A stretch of 64,000 nucleotides of DNA from Hordeum vulgare subsp. vulgare (taxonomy: Eukaryota > Streptophyta > Magnoliopsida > Poales > Poaceae): contig NC_058523.1 in the NCBI RefSeq assembly GCF_904849725.1, forward strand, positions 343,955,948 to 344,019,947, given 5' to 3'. Under the pieces are notes generated by a model, which worked only from the letters and a program-made list of their open reading frames with translations, was not told the DNA's origin and made no database searches. The translations under genes and the position numbers were made by a program. Shown one piece after another: positions 1 through 12,013 of the stretch (its first letter is position 1; each line of letters starts with the position of its first letter).

Positions 1-975
1 TTGTGCTTCTGCTGGTGTGTGACACAGTATTGCAATATGTTCTTCATGAATAGCTATCTGTATCACATCCACCTCTACATTGATGGGGTCTCCAACCATG
101 TAATGCTTGAGTCTTTGCCCATTCACAACATGTGGTTTGGTGCCTTCAAAATTGTTAATCTTGATTGCACCGGAGTGGTAGACTTCTTCGATATGGTACG
201 ACCCCACCCACTTGGAAAACAATTTACCCGGAGAAAATCTGAAACGAGATCTATACAACAAAACTTTATCACCAACATTAAATTCACGTTTCAAAATTCT
301 CTTGTCATGCCACTTCTTTGCCTTTTCTTTGAACATTTTTGCACTCTCGTAAGCTTCACTTCTCCACTCATCTACAGAAGTCAAGTTCATGAAACGCTTT
401 TCACCAGCAAGCTTTGGGTCAGCATTAAGCTCTCTAACAGCGCAGAAAGCTTTGTGCTCTAACTCTAAAGATAGATGGCATGCCTTGCCATAGACCATCT
501 TATACGGAGACATTCCCATGGGATTTTTGTAAGCAGTTCTATACGCCCACAAGGCATCTCCTAACTTTTTGGACCAGTCCTTTCTAGAAATGTTCATTGT
601 CTTTTGCAAGATCAACTTGATCTCTCTATCTGTGAGCTAAACTTTCCCACTTGTTTGAGGGTGGTAGGGTGAAGCAATTCTATGATTGACATCATATTTG
701 GCTAGAGATTTTCTAAAAGCACCATGTGTAAAATGTGATACTCCATCGGTCATGAGGTACCTAGGTACACCAAACCTAGGGAAGATTACATCCTTGAGCA
801 TTTTCAAAGATGTCTTGTGATCAGCACTTTCAGTGGGGATTGCTTCAACCCACTTGGTCACATAATCAACAACCACTAAGATGTGAGTGTACTTGTGTGA
901 AGGAGGAAAATGACCCATAAAATTAAAACCCCAACAATCAAAAGGCTCAATGACTAGAGAATAATTCATAGGCAT
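1..975 (-). pseudogene. Integrase core and C-terminal region, stop at catalytic Glu
   Basis: The integrase core opens with VIEPFDCWGFNFMGHFPPS. It has the first catalytic Asp in ILVVVDYVTKWVEAIP and the second in YLMTDGVSHFTHGAF. The conserved HPQTSGKVE box reads HPQTSGKV-stop, so the third catalytic residue (Glu of DDE) is replaced by TAG at 637-639. The same frame stays open to the left edge (LTDREIKLILQK, WAYRTAYKNPMGMSPYKMV, FNVGDKVLLYRSR), including the chromodomain-free C-terminal integrase region. The left end is cut by the window. Confidence 0.85.
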
Positions 976-1005
976 CTCATTTCTCCTACTAATATTACCA
1001 ACTCT

Positions 1006-1773
1006 CTAACACTTATCACAAGATAAAACATAATTTCTAGCGTCTTTAAAGAGAGTAGGCCAATAAAGACCTGACAAGAGAACCTTGTGTGTGGTCCTCT
1101 CACCGGCATGATGTCCTCCATAAGGACTGCTATGCCTTTGTCTCAAGATATCATTCTGCTCATGATCCACTACGCATCTCCTCACGATCCCATCCGCACC
1201 TTCTCTAAAAAGATATGGGTCATCCCAAAAGTAATACCTCAAGTCGTGGAAGAATTTCTTCCTTTGTTGGAACGTTAAACCTGGAGGCAAAAACTTTGCA
1301 ACAATAAAGTTAGCATAATCTGCAAACCATGGATCGAAATTAGATTGTACCCTCAAAACAGCTAACTGTTCATGAGGAAAACTATCATTGACCGGAATAG
1401 GATCAGGTGGTATGTCCTCCATCCTGGAAAGGTTGTTGTCTACAGGGTTGTCTGCTCCCTTCCTATCAACAATCTGCAAATCAAATTCTTGAAGAAGAAG
1501 GATCCATCTGATTAATATGAATGATGACTTTGGAATCAACAATGTAAGGCCTAAACTTATCACAAGCAAACACTACCGATAAAAACTCTTTCTCTCAGTA
1601 GTAGCGTAATTCTTTTGAGCACTATCAAGGGTTTTGCTAGCATAATGTATAACATTCAATTTCTTATCAACCATTTGTCCTAACACAGCTCCAACAGCAA
1701 AATCACTAGCATCACACATGATTTCAAAAGGCAAATTCCAATCAGGTGGTTGGACTATAGGGGCGGTTATCAA
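1006..1773 (-). pseudogene. RNase H remnant and integrase zinc-binding domain
   Basis: The first part (1773-1573) gives the RNase H start, with LPFEIMCDASDFAVGAVLGQ and VIHYASKTLDSAQKNYATTE. A stop and frameshift at about 1572 follow. Another frame continues VVFACDKFRPYIVDSKVIIH, and the reading then jumps to IRWILLLQEFDL, so roughly 15-20 codons of RNase H appear deleted near 1515. The second part gives DRKGADNPVDNNLSR and the HHCC integrase N-terminus (HSSPYGGHHAGERT... YVLSCDKC), ending in a stop at 1006. Confidence 0.82.
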
Positions 1774-3110
1774 AGCTTTCTTAAGAACTTTGAAGGCTTC
1801 CTTACAATCTTCATCAAATACAAAAGAATATCCTTCTGGAGAAGACTAGTGAGGGGTTTCGAAGTCTTAGAGAAGTATTTAATAAATCTTCCATAGAAAC
1901 TAGCATGACCGAGGAAACTATGAATACCTCTGATGTCCTTTGGATAAGGCATCTTCTCGATTGCTTCAACCTTTGTCGTGTCCACCTCGATTCCCTTTTC
2001 AGAAATCTTGTGGCCAAGAACAATTCCCTCATTGACCATGAAGTGGCACTTCTCCCAGTTGAGTACCAAGTTCATCTCCTCACATCTCTGCAAAACTTTA
2101 TTAAGGTTGTGAAGACAATGGTCAAAAGAGGTTCCATAGACGAAGAAATCGTCCATGAAAACCTCCACAATTTCCTCACAAAAACCATTAAAGATAGCAG
2201 ACATACACCTTTGAAAAGTAGCAGGAGCATTGCATGAACCAAAAGGCATACGTGTGTAAGCATAAGTACCAAAGGGACAAGTAAAAGTGGTCTTCTCTTG
2301 ATTGGCAGTGTTAACATGAATTTGAGAGAAGCCAGAATACCCATCGAGATAGAAAAAGTGAGTGTTTTTGGATAACCTTTCAAGCATTTGGTCGATGAAC
2401 GATAACGGGTAGTGGTCCTTCCTGGTTGCTTTGTTTAGCTTCCTATAATCAATACACATTCTATATCCAATAATAATTCTTTGAGGTATTAGATCATTCT
2501 TATCATTAGGAACCACAGTTGTACCTCCTTTCTTGGGAACACAATGTACCGGACTTACCCACTTACTATCAGCTATAGGGTAGATAATACCCGCGGCTAG
2601 AAGCTTAAGGATTTCGGTCCTCACAACATCCTTCATCTTCGGGTTCAACCGTCGTTGATGATCAACAACCGGTTTAGCATCAGGCTCAAGATTGATAGTA
2701 TGCTGACAAATAGATGGACTTATCCCCTTAAGATCATCAAGGGTATAGCCAATAGCGCCTCGTTGTTTACGAAGGACTTCGAATAATCGTTCTTCTTCAT
2801 ATCCTAAAAGGTTAGCATTGATAATAATAGTATATACTTTCTTTTCATCTAAATAAGCATACTTGAGCGTATTGGGAAGAGGTTTAAGATCAAACACCGG
2901 GTCTTCTTTTGGTTTCGATGGAATTCCCAAAGGATCAATTGAAAGGTTGTGTTTCAGGATAACAGGTTGTCTCAAGAATATGTCGTCTAGCTCATTCCTT
3001 TCCTGCATATGCATATAATTCTCGTGGTTCTCTATAAATTGCTGCAAAGGATCGTTAGGAGGAATAGAAATAGAAGTAATCGCTTCAATAATTTTATCAT
3101 TACTAGGCAA
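1770..3110 (-). pseudogene. pol: Gypsy reverse transcriptase domain
   Basis: This 446-codon open block covers the whole gypsy RT. Visible motifs are MKDVVRTEILKLLAAGIIYP, SPVHCVPKKGG, MCIDYRKLNKAT, FFYLDGYSGFSQI, YAYTRMPFGSCNAPATFQR and the catalytic box VEVFMDDFFVYG (FMDD in place of YxDD, common in plant gypsy). It then continues into GHKISEKGIEVD and the connection region SFLGHASFYGRFI. It is the best-preserved part of the element. It lies between the protease stop at 3213 and a frameshift at about 1770 leading to RNase H. It would copy element RNA into cDNA if the polyprotein were whole. Confidence 0.88.
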
Positions 3111-3212
3111 ATCAGTACCGCGAGTTTGCTTCGATAATTTAGAAAAGTTAAATTCATATGGCTCACCATTAAATTCAACAGATACTTTTCCTTTCCTGCA
3201 ATCTATAATAGC

Positions 3213-4040
3213 TCAACAAGTTTTGAGAAAAGGCCTACCAAAGATAATAGGGCAAAAACTATCTTGCACTGAACCGAGTACTAGAAAGTCGGTAGGATAT
3301 TTTACCTTTCCACATAGGACTTCAACATCTCGCACAATTCCAATAGGAGAGATAGTTTCTTTGTTTCCAAGATGAATAGTAACACCAACGTCTTCAATTT
3401 CACATCGTAGAGTCTCATTCATGATCTCTTGATAAAGTGAAAAAGGAATAACACTAGCACTAGATCCCAAATCAAATAGCCCGTAATAATTATGATCTCC
3501 TATTTTAACAGATACAACTGGAGTACCTAAAATTGGGCCTTTATTCTTTGTTGTAACAAGGTTAGTAGAAACAACAAAAAAATTTATATTGAAATCCTCA
3601 ATATTACTAGTAACAAGATCCTTGACTAAAATTGGTCCTTTATTCTTTGTTGTAACAAGGTTAGTAGAAACAACAACAAAATTTGTATTGAAATCCTCAA
3701 TATTACTAGTAACAAGATCCTTGACTAATGCAACTTGAGGATTGACCTTAATCAGGTCCTCATGCTCATGAGTCGTTCTTTCACTTTTATTCAGTATGCT
3801 TGTGACAAAAGAATGTCCCCTCATCCTTGTGGGAAAAGGGGTCTTTTCATATAAATCTGCATGCAAGATAGGGTCAGCAACATTGATATCAACAGGTAAT
3901 TCCTTAAAAGGTTTATGGTGTTGATCCTCCTTCTTCTTAGAGGAATCAATATGAAAGGCAAAATCTTTGCAAAAATCAATTAGAAGATGGGAATCAAGAC
4001 CAATATTAGCACAAAAGGTATTGAAGTAATCAGTTTTCAC
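3213..4040 (-). pseudogene. gag linker and retroviral-type aspartic protease
   Basis: This 275-residue open stretch has a gag-protease linker and then a pepsin-like retrotransposon protease domain. The active-site motif is LFDLGSSASVIP, with D-L-G in place of the usual D-S/T-G. The flap and C-terminal side end in CPIIFGRPFLKTC, where a stop cuts it from the RT. The linker contains an in-frame 33-codon tandem duplication with the repeat unit DLVTSNIEDFN...NKGPIL (3541-3738). In intact relatives gag, PR and RT form one polyprotein, so this block is a fragment rather than a gene of its own. Confidence 0.8.
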
Positions 4041-4740
4041 ATAGCTCTCAATGTAATCATGCTCATAATTTATAACGGGTTCAATACCTTTAGCAATCTC
4101 CCAATCTTCAGTATTCTTATGGATCCTTTAAATAAGATCCCACCTAGCTTCAGTGCTTTTGTTGGAGAATGCCCCACTAGAGGAGGCATCAAGCATCTCT
4201 TTATCGTGACGAGAAAGCCTTGCATAAAAAAATGTAAGAATAATTTCCTTGGGGAGCTCATGATTGGGACATTTGAGCATTAGGGACTTCAATCTCCCCC
4301 AAGCTTGAGCGATGCTTTCTCCGTCACGAGATCAGAAGTTATAAATATAGTTCCTGTCTCAATGTATTTCATGAAGAGGATAAAACTTTGCATAAAAGAG
4401 AGGCATAAGATCTTGCCAATTTAGCAAATGAGAGTTATCAAGAAGCCTATACCAATCCAAAGCCTTATATTTTAATGGTAGAGAGAATAGCTTTCTCATA
4501 AAAAAATCCATCGATGTACCTGCAAGCTTAAATAAGGAGATATAGCAAGTGTTCGCCTGGATGTCTATCTCCTGCATATCGATTAGCCAAGACACAATCA
4601 ATAAGACCAGTTGGTATTTTAAAGGGCACAATTTCCATAGGTGGGGGAGGATTCTCCACCACAATAGCGGTGGGGCAGTTCCCCACAAACAACAAACCAA
4701 GACCAGAGTTGTCCATAGGGACAAAAAGCGAAAACAACAA
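3540..4740 (-). pseudogene. gag: gag polyprotein N-terminal part, frameshifted
   Basis: This is the capsid-region reading of the gypsy element, interrupted several times. The N-terminal piece is open from about 4740 to 4528 (MDNSGLGLLFVGNCP... to ...ANRYAGDRHPGEH). The reading then shifts frame and continues from about 4590 to 4359 with FKLAGTSMDFF, KALDWYRLLDNSHLLNW and FYAKFYPLHEIH, which is typical of plant gypsy gag (retrotrans_gag). A stop follows HEIH at 4359. Downstream frames carry LMLKCPNHELP and ARLSRHDKEMLDA before joining the linker and protease. It would have encoded virus-like particle protein; this copy is dead. Confidence 0.75.
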
Positions 4741-4804
4741 AATAAAAACAGCACGTACAGCAAAAAGGTTTCCTTACCAATTTCACTTACCAATAGCGCT
4801 ACAC

Positions 4805-4822
4805 TCCCCGGCAACGGCGCCA
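4805..4822 (-). other. Primer-binding site
   Basis: The minus strand reads TGGCGCCGTTGCCGGGGA, eleven bases inside the LTR end. The same 18-mer sits next to the LTRs at 21549-21566 and 24633-24650, which supports the PBS assignment for this gypsy group. Confidence 0.85.
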
Positions 4823-4833
4823 GAAAATGGTCT

Positions 4834-5876
4834 TGATGACCCACAAGTGTAGGGGATATATCGTAGCCTTTTCGATAAGTAAGAGTGTCGAACCCAACGA
4901 GGAGCGGAAGGTACTGACAATCGATCTTGAGCAAGGAATAACTACAAGCACTGAAAGGTAACTTTTTATGGGTTTTCTGGTATAAGCAACAAGGAAATAA
5001 ATGCAAGTAAAATAAATGGTGCCGAGGTGCAGAAAGTGGCCCAATTCTTTTGAACACAAAGGATAAGCCGAGCGACTAAACTTATAAAGACTAGGGCGTT
5101 CCTGATGACAAACGGGAGAGATAGTTAAGTGCTTTCACCATATTCCGTCTAGTACTATGTTTTGTATTGATAAGTGTTATGTGCGTGGTGGCCCCCCTTC
5201 GGCCCTTCTTCGGCCTGTCTTCCTGATTTGTTCGGAAACTCTTTCCCTGTAAATTCCAGCTGAGTTGGAGATGTTCTGATATCGCATCTCTTCGTTCTCT
5301 TTTCTCCGCTGAATCGTGCGTCTGCTGTTTCGGCACCGGAAAGTTGTAAACTGTGTAAAATAAGCCAAAACACTATAAGAACAACATCATAGTGTGAAAT
5401 ATATCAATGAATAGAGCCAAATTTATGATACAAAATAGTGATGAATTTTGGACATATTAGTTGCGCCGTCGGAGCGGAAGTTATAGGTTAACTTTTTGGT
5501 GTTTCTGGATTTATAGCAATTTTCACGGTTGGAATCACGTCAGTCAGAGCCACATGGCCCCCACAAGCTAACAGGGCGTGCCCATGGGCGTGGGCATGTC
5601 ATGTTGGCTTCTGGACCACACGTGGCTCCCCTCCGGTGGTTCTTCGCTACGGTATTTCATATTTTCTCTGAAAAAATCATAAAAAGTTTCAGGCGATTCC
5701 GAGAACTTCTATTTTATGCACAAAAAACAACACCACTGTAATTATGCTCAAAACAACGTCAATCCGGGTTAGTTCTACATAAATCATATAAAGTGAATCA
5801 AAAGCATATAAAAGTATCGTGAACATAGGAAAATATGGCATGAATAATTCATAATCAATACACTGGAGACGGATCA
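4834..5876 (-). repeat. Gypsy LTR shared by two internal regions
   Basis: Read on the minus strand it starts TGATCCGTCTCCAGTG at 5876 and ends ...GTGGGTCATCA at 4834. Left of it come the PBS and gag of one element. Right of it comes the PPT (TAAGCTTAGGGATGC, 5877-5891) of another internal region. The LTR is therefore 5' LTR for one and 3' LTR for the other. At about 1.04 kb it is shorter than the related LTRs at 59091-60608 and 62184-63592, so it may have internal deletions. Confidence 0.85.
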
Positions 5877-8800
5877 GCATCCCTAAGCTTAATTCCTACT
5901 CGTCCTCGAGTAGGTAAATTATAAAAGAAGTAATTTATGAAGTGTGAATGCTAGCATAGTGTATAATTTTGACCAAGGAATTTCAATCACTTTTCTAGCA
6001 TCATAACCTTCAACTTTTTCTCATAGAACTCATCATAATAGAGTAGTAATGAATTCATATGTCATGGTTCAAACAATACATTTTTTAAACTTAGCAATCT
6101 ATTTTCTTAGTCATCAAACAATTTCAATGCATCTTATTATCAGTAAATACTAAGTAAGAGATCCACATACTCAATTATCATATAGTCTTCTATGATTTCT
6201 AATACTCAAAACATATTTTTAGAACAAACAACATCCATCAAACATAGAGAAAGATATGGGCTTAATGTTTCGCCTCCCAGCGTACTTATCATGAAGATAT
6301 ATCAATAATAATGAATCATGATCAAATATATTTGACTGGATATATGTGTTTGGATCTTTCCCCACCACATGGTGCTTGCTAACTAATAGATTGACCCTGT
6401 AACAAGAAGTTCTCTCAACATGAAAAGTAAATACATGAAACTAAATAACATAAAAGTAAATAGATTGTCCCTTCACGAAGGGAAGCATGGATTTGTAGAG
6501 GTGCTAGAGCTCATTATTTAAAAGAGATGAATATGTAATTTTGAGTGGTATACTTTTCCTCTCAACATCACAATAGAGTTTTCAATATCTTCTATGCTAA
6601 ACGCATTATTGGCGGTTCCCAATTAGAATTGAAATTTTACCCCCCTCCATCATTCAAACACATTCCATCGCTCACCGAATCCATGGGTGCCATGCAAACA
6701 ATCAACTTTCTAGGGGAGTTCTTGCTTATTTATTTTTGTACTACGTAGGACTTGGAATCCCTTTTACCAGCCTCTCTCGCGCAATGACAACTGAATAAAC
6801 ACTCATCTTGAGAACAACCTGCTTAGCTTGGAAGATAATGACCGCCCTGTCGCTCCATGAGCGGTACGAGTACACACAACGAATGTTTTATTGAAGATTT
6901 CAGAGGCGGCACATGCAAATTTACTTGGAATGGCAGTGAAATACCATATATAGGTAGGTATGGTGGACTCTCATGGTAGAAAATTGGCTCAAGGATTTGG
7001 ATGCACAAGTAGTATCTCTACTTAGTATGAAGTTTTGACTAGCAAAAGGTTATAAACAAGCACCACATGTTGGAGGATCCATAACAATGTAACTTCTATG
7101 CAAATATACCCAAACATAACCATTGCATTGTCTTCCTTACCCAACTTCAACTATTTGATCAAGGTAGAAAAATAATTAAAGGGCATTCACAATTATAAAA
7201 TATGTCCAAGATAATATATTTGTATGTGAAAGTTCTCTTTCTTATACTAATCATTCATGAATTACTTGTACGGTCAATATTGTGATTGTCAAAATTCAAT
7301 AGATTTCATTTTCTAAACCAAATATGATAATACCACTAAGAATATAGAAGATTTATAATTTCATATTTATGATATTAAAGTCAATCACAATTTACTCTTA
7401 GGATATAAGTGAAGCACAAGAGTAAACATCAAACTACTCTCAAAAGATATAAGTGAAGATCGATGAGTATTCAAACAATTAAGTAGCTTTGTGAGTACTC
7501 TCTCTCAATAAAGATTTTCACATCTGAGGTTTATTTAAAGAAGCAAATAAAACAAAAACACATTCCAAGAACAACACATATCATCTCGACAAATAAAAAT
7601 TTGGGCTCAACATAGGCTAACCGCTATTTGTTTAATGAAGAGAGGTGGGATGCGTAGCATCCCCAAGCTTAGGTGCTTGAGACTTCTTGAAATATTTACT
7701 TGAGGTGCATTGGGCTTCCCCAAGCTTGGGATTTTGTATCTTGTACAATTCTCTCATATCCCGGTTTCACCAAAGTCACAAAAACTTCATGCACAAAAAC
7801 TCGAAAAGAACTCGTGAGATAGGTTAGCACACATAAGAATAAATCAACACTTCATGTACTACCAAGACAAGTTGCATATTTTTTTCAAACGTTAGGTACC
7901 GTATAATATCATTTCCACAATTTATATCTACTAATACAAGTCATGAAAACTCTAGGATAAGTAGATAACAAAACTATGACAACAATCTGTCCAAACAGAA
8001 CAGTGTGTACCAATCTATAAGGTGTACTTGTGTATCTCAAAAAATGATGAACATTTAGGGCATAAATAATTTGTATGACATTATTTCGTAAAACTTCAGA
8101 AACTTTTCTTGATCCAGTAAAATCTGATAATTCAAATACTACAACAAAAGTTTGTGTTTTTGTACAACACACATCACACATGCTATTCAAGCATTCTAAA
8201 GGCATTTTTTGGAACTTTTTAATTGAAAAACAAGATTAGAATTAACAACAAACAAATACTAATAATATAAAATGACGCTCCAAGCAAAGCACATATCATG
8301 TGATGAATAAAAATATAGCTCCAAGTAAGATATACCAATAATGTTGGAGACGAAAGAGGGGGTGCCTTCCGGGACATACCCAAGCTTAGATGCTTGAGTA
8401 TTCCTTGGATATTACCTTTGGGGTGCCTTGGGAATACCCAAGCTTAGGTTATTGCTGGTCCTTATTCTCCTCATATCGATATCTCACCCAAAACTTCCAA
8501 AACTTTAATCACACAAAACTTAACGAAACTTCGTGAGATGGGTTAGTGTAATAAAGATACATCATTTACTTATGTACTATCAAGACAAGATTCATATTTT
8601 TTCTTACATAATACCTATCGTGTTCTATCATTCCCATAATTTATATCACTAAATATAAGCCCTTGAAACACTAAAACAAGCATACAATGCATGCAAAATA
8701 GAATATGCCAAAAACAGAATGATCTGTAAAGATCTGAACTTACATCATACTTCCGTGTCTCCAAAAATTCTGAAAAATTAGAAAAACATACAGAATTTGC

Positions 8801-9185
8801 ATATGAAAATTGTGTACAAATTTCAGAAATTTTTTACGCTCAATAAACGAGAGAAATTCTGAAGTGGACATAAAAGTTTCTATTTTTGGACAGAGTCAAA
8901 CAAACAAGTATCCACACTATCCCAAAGGCTTTACTTGGCACCTTATTGAAATAAAAGACACAAAACATGATTACTACAGTATTTTAATCATGTGGCCACT
9001 CAAAAACAAAAATTAAAAGTGTTGGGTTGTCTCCCAACAAGTGTGTTTCTTTAAAGCCTTTTAGCCACGCATGATGATTTCAATGATGCTCACATAGAAA
9101 GTAGTAAGTGAAATATGCAAGAGAGCATCATGAATCACATGACAAACACATTTAAGTCTAACCCACTTCATATGCACATCCCCAC
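5877..9185 (-). mobile_element. 3' internal (non-coding) region of a second gypsy element
   Basis: Reading leftward, it starts in sequence that follows the end of the gag-pol frame in this group (TTGTTGGGAGACAACCC near 9020-9045). It runs through a long A/T-rich untranslated region to a PPT next to the LTR at 5876. Blocks match the 3' regions of the elements at 16354-23202 and 16172-31219, including TAGGTAGGTATGGTGG (about 6950) and the GTGCTTCACTTATATC motifs (7401, 7442). No coding domain is left. The right limit, about 9185, is where the match to that 3' region ends and unrelated GC-rich sequence begins. Confidence 0.75.
7560..8870 (-). repeat. Diverged tandem duplication in gypsy 3' region
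   Basis: Segment 7560-8210 and segment 8278-8870 share the same order of landmarks. These are CACATATCAT..GA..AATAAAAAT, a hairpin/CCCAAGCTTAG pair, ACTCGTGAGATAGGTTAG (or CTTCGTGAGATGGGTTAG), ATGTACTA..AAGACAAG and CATAATTTATATC. Other copies in this window (19840-20100, 27480-27720) have this module once, so it was duplicated here. Confidence 0.7.
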
Positions 9186-12013
9186 GCTAGATCTGGCTCC
9201 CTGCCGTGATGTCGTTAGCCGTCGTCGCCACGTCCTCGTGTTCCTCGGGGGGCACGGGAGGATGAACGAGAGTGCTCGCCCGCTTGCATTAACCGCACCA
9301 GTGCTAACCTGGGTCGGTCGCGCAAGGCCCAGCCGCCTTGATCGCCTTTGTCTCCAGGGCCCAGCCATGTTGCTTTCCCTCTGGCCTAGCTGCACGTCTA
9401 CGACCTACTAGACTAGCTCCACCGACTAGCCCAGTTGGCCCAAGGTGAGCAATCGAGCCACATGCGCTATGTGTCCCCCCGTAGGTGCAATATAGTATTT
9501 GTTGCCACTGCCTGTTTAGCCTAGTAGCTCATGGATTCGGCCCATGTCGGATTTTTCCTTCGCGAATTTCTCCAATATCCAGGGAATTACACATTTGCTA
9601 AAAAACCCGTGTAGTTCATGCATTTAATAACTCACAAACCCCGCACCGGATTAAAATAATTTATATATGTAAAATGTTCAGAATGTTGTGTAGATTAATA
9701 ATTTCCACCTTTAAACCATGATAAAAGTGTCTAACTTGCTATTTTCATTTAATTTTCATCAATGCCATGTGAAAATGGTTTGTCTCATATCTTAATAACC
9801 ATGGCTTCGTAATTTATTATCCACATATGTAACTTGACTAGAAAATGTGTAGAATAACATGGTGGAATTTATTTTGCTGTTTATCAACTCTGAAACTGTG
9901 TTCTAGGAAGAACAGTAGCAAATTCTAAAATTACATATGTGGAATTTCCGGAATTGTTATTCGCTGTTCCGGCCTCATTTAAACTTGCATAAATATGTAG
10001 TGTATTTGTGCTTCACCTCTTGCTATGTTTAACAACATTTAATGTTGATGAGTAGAATAAACGAGAGTAAACTAAATAAATTGTTTATGGAGTTTTGTTA
10101 ATATGCAATTTGTTGCATATTGAGCTTTACTTAACATGTAGAGTTTGATGCTGTGTTTTTCCATCCCATGCATAATTAAATGGACATGCATCATTTTTTT
10201 GCGCATCATGTTATATATTGGTGTCTACCGTGTGATTTGCTTGTTTCCGCTTTGCTTCTCCTTGCTAGAGTTTCGAAAGCGTTTGAAGTGTGAGGATTCT
10301 TTCAACTATGCTCTTCGTCTTCTTCACGGATTCATTCGACTATGTCCCATTCGTCTACTTCACGGATTTGTTCTTTTCCCAAGCGGGATCTCAGGCAAGA
10401 TGGCCATTTCCTTGGATACCACCGCTATCATTTCCATGCTAGTTGTCTCATTTTTATCATTATGCCTCGATACCTACCACTTGAATGCCAACCCTCCAAC
10501 ATTGCCATGAAAAACCTCTAACCCCTCCACTTCCCAAGCAAACCATTGTTTGGCTAAGTTACCGCTTGCTCATCCCTTCTTATAGCATTGTTAGTTGTAG
10601 GTGCAGGTTGTTTCCATGTGACAACATGGATATCTTTTGGGATATCACAATATTATTGCTATTTAATTTACTGCACATATATAGTTGGTAAAAGGTGGAA
10701 GGCTTGGACTTTTGCTCGGTGTTTTGTTCCACCTTTACCACCCTAGCTATTTGTATACCGGTGTTATGTTCCATATTGAGCGCTCCAACATGCTTGGGGT
10801 TGTTATGGGAGCCCCCTTGGTTTTCGTTTTGGGATAAAACTCCTCCGGCAAGGCACAACATTGGTACTATATTTGCCCGACATAATAACACCGAACACCT
10901 TTCTTAACACATAGGGAGTTAGCACTGCCCGCGGATTAATTCAACATAATACAGGTTGGGCTAGTGGTGCTGGTGCTGGTCCAAAACAGGCGATGCCCGG
11001 CGCCCCCTGGTCACCCGGGTTTCAACCAACCTGACATCTTGCCCATCCGGTCATGTCGTGAGAACGAGATACACAGATCCTACCGGGATTGTGGGCATGT
11101 GGGGGCGGCCTTGCTGGATTTTTTACCTTTCTCGAACGTCTTTTGCACTAGGACTTCGAGGATACCTTGGGCTATCTAAAGGTTGAGTTTTTCGAGCGCA
11201 ACTTGTGGCTAGTTTGTGATGGATGAGTTGGATCACCCCTGCAGGGTTAAATCTTTCTAAGAGTCATGCCCACGGTTATGTGACAAGTTGGAAATTTGAT
11301 TAACACCTGGTCAAAGAAAACTCAAAAGAAACTCAAATAAATACACCAACCGTGTGCGTAACCATGCCCGTCTCTTCTTGTGAGGTTGGAACCAAGTAGG
11401 GAATACACCGGGATTATGTTTGACTCGTAAGTAGGTGTTCAGGATCACTTCTTGATCATTACTAATTCTCGTTCGATTATGCGTAGGTTACTCTTCTTAT
11501 TTTTATACTCGTAAGTTAGCCACTCAAATAAATTCTTAGTGCTGCTTCAGCCTCACCACTTAACCATGCCTCACCCATTAAGCTTTGCTAGTCTTGATAC
11601 CCTTGGAAATGAGATTGCTAAGTCCCTGTGGCTCACACATTACTACAATAACATTTGCAAGTACAGGTAACACGATGCTTTGACATGAGTGTGATGCTTG
11701 TTTGATTTGGAGTTCTTCTTCTTCTTCATCGATCATAGGATGGTTCCACGACGGCAGCCTGGGATAGCAAGGATGGATGTCGCTTTTATCATTTGATTTC
11801 GTCCGTAGTCGGACCCTGCTTTTATCTATGATGATTAATACGAATGTTCGTATTTGAGATGATAATGATTTAGCTTATGGCGAGTGTAAGCCAATTCCAT
11901 ATACTCATCTCTTCTTAACATGTACTGGTAACGATATCCATTCTTGCAAAACGACGAGATGCGCTTCTATCCCTATCGAGGCCCTCGAGCAAAAATAAGG
12001 ATAGGACCGCATC
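9186..12013. repeat. Degenerate retroelement LTR-like sequence, family unknown
   Basis: No protein domain is visible. The first 400 bases are GC-rich and have chance open frames on both strands. From about 9590 the text resembles long LTRs of Triticeae gypsy elements (stretches such as CATAGGGAGTTAGCACTGCCCG and GCTTATGGCGAGTGTAAGCCAA), by recollection only. No TSD or PBS was found. A segment at about 11790-12010 recurs at about 12660-12900. Confidence 0.45.

Larger units (their letters stand above)
1..5876 (-). mobile_element. Ty3/gypsy LTR retrotransposon, partial (3' end off window)
   Basis: The element reads right to left: LTR (4834-5876), PBS (4805-4822), gag (about 4740 to 3540), protease, reverse transcriptase, RNase H and integrase, running off the left edge. 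The order PR-RT-RH-INT and the integrase type place it in Ty3/gypsy. All coding blocks carry stops or frameshifts except the RT block, so the copy cannot be autonomous. Its 3' LTR lies outside the window. The wording of gag and pol matches the common Triticeae gypsy group with TGATACGTCTCC-type LTRs; the exact family was not verified. Confidence 0.93.

Noticed and set aside
4740..5057. Upstream extension of the gag frame into the LTR
   Set aside because: It crosses the PBS and LTR, which are not coding. The gag start is at about 4740 in another frame.
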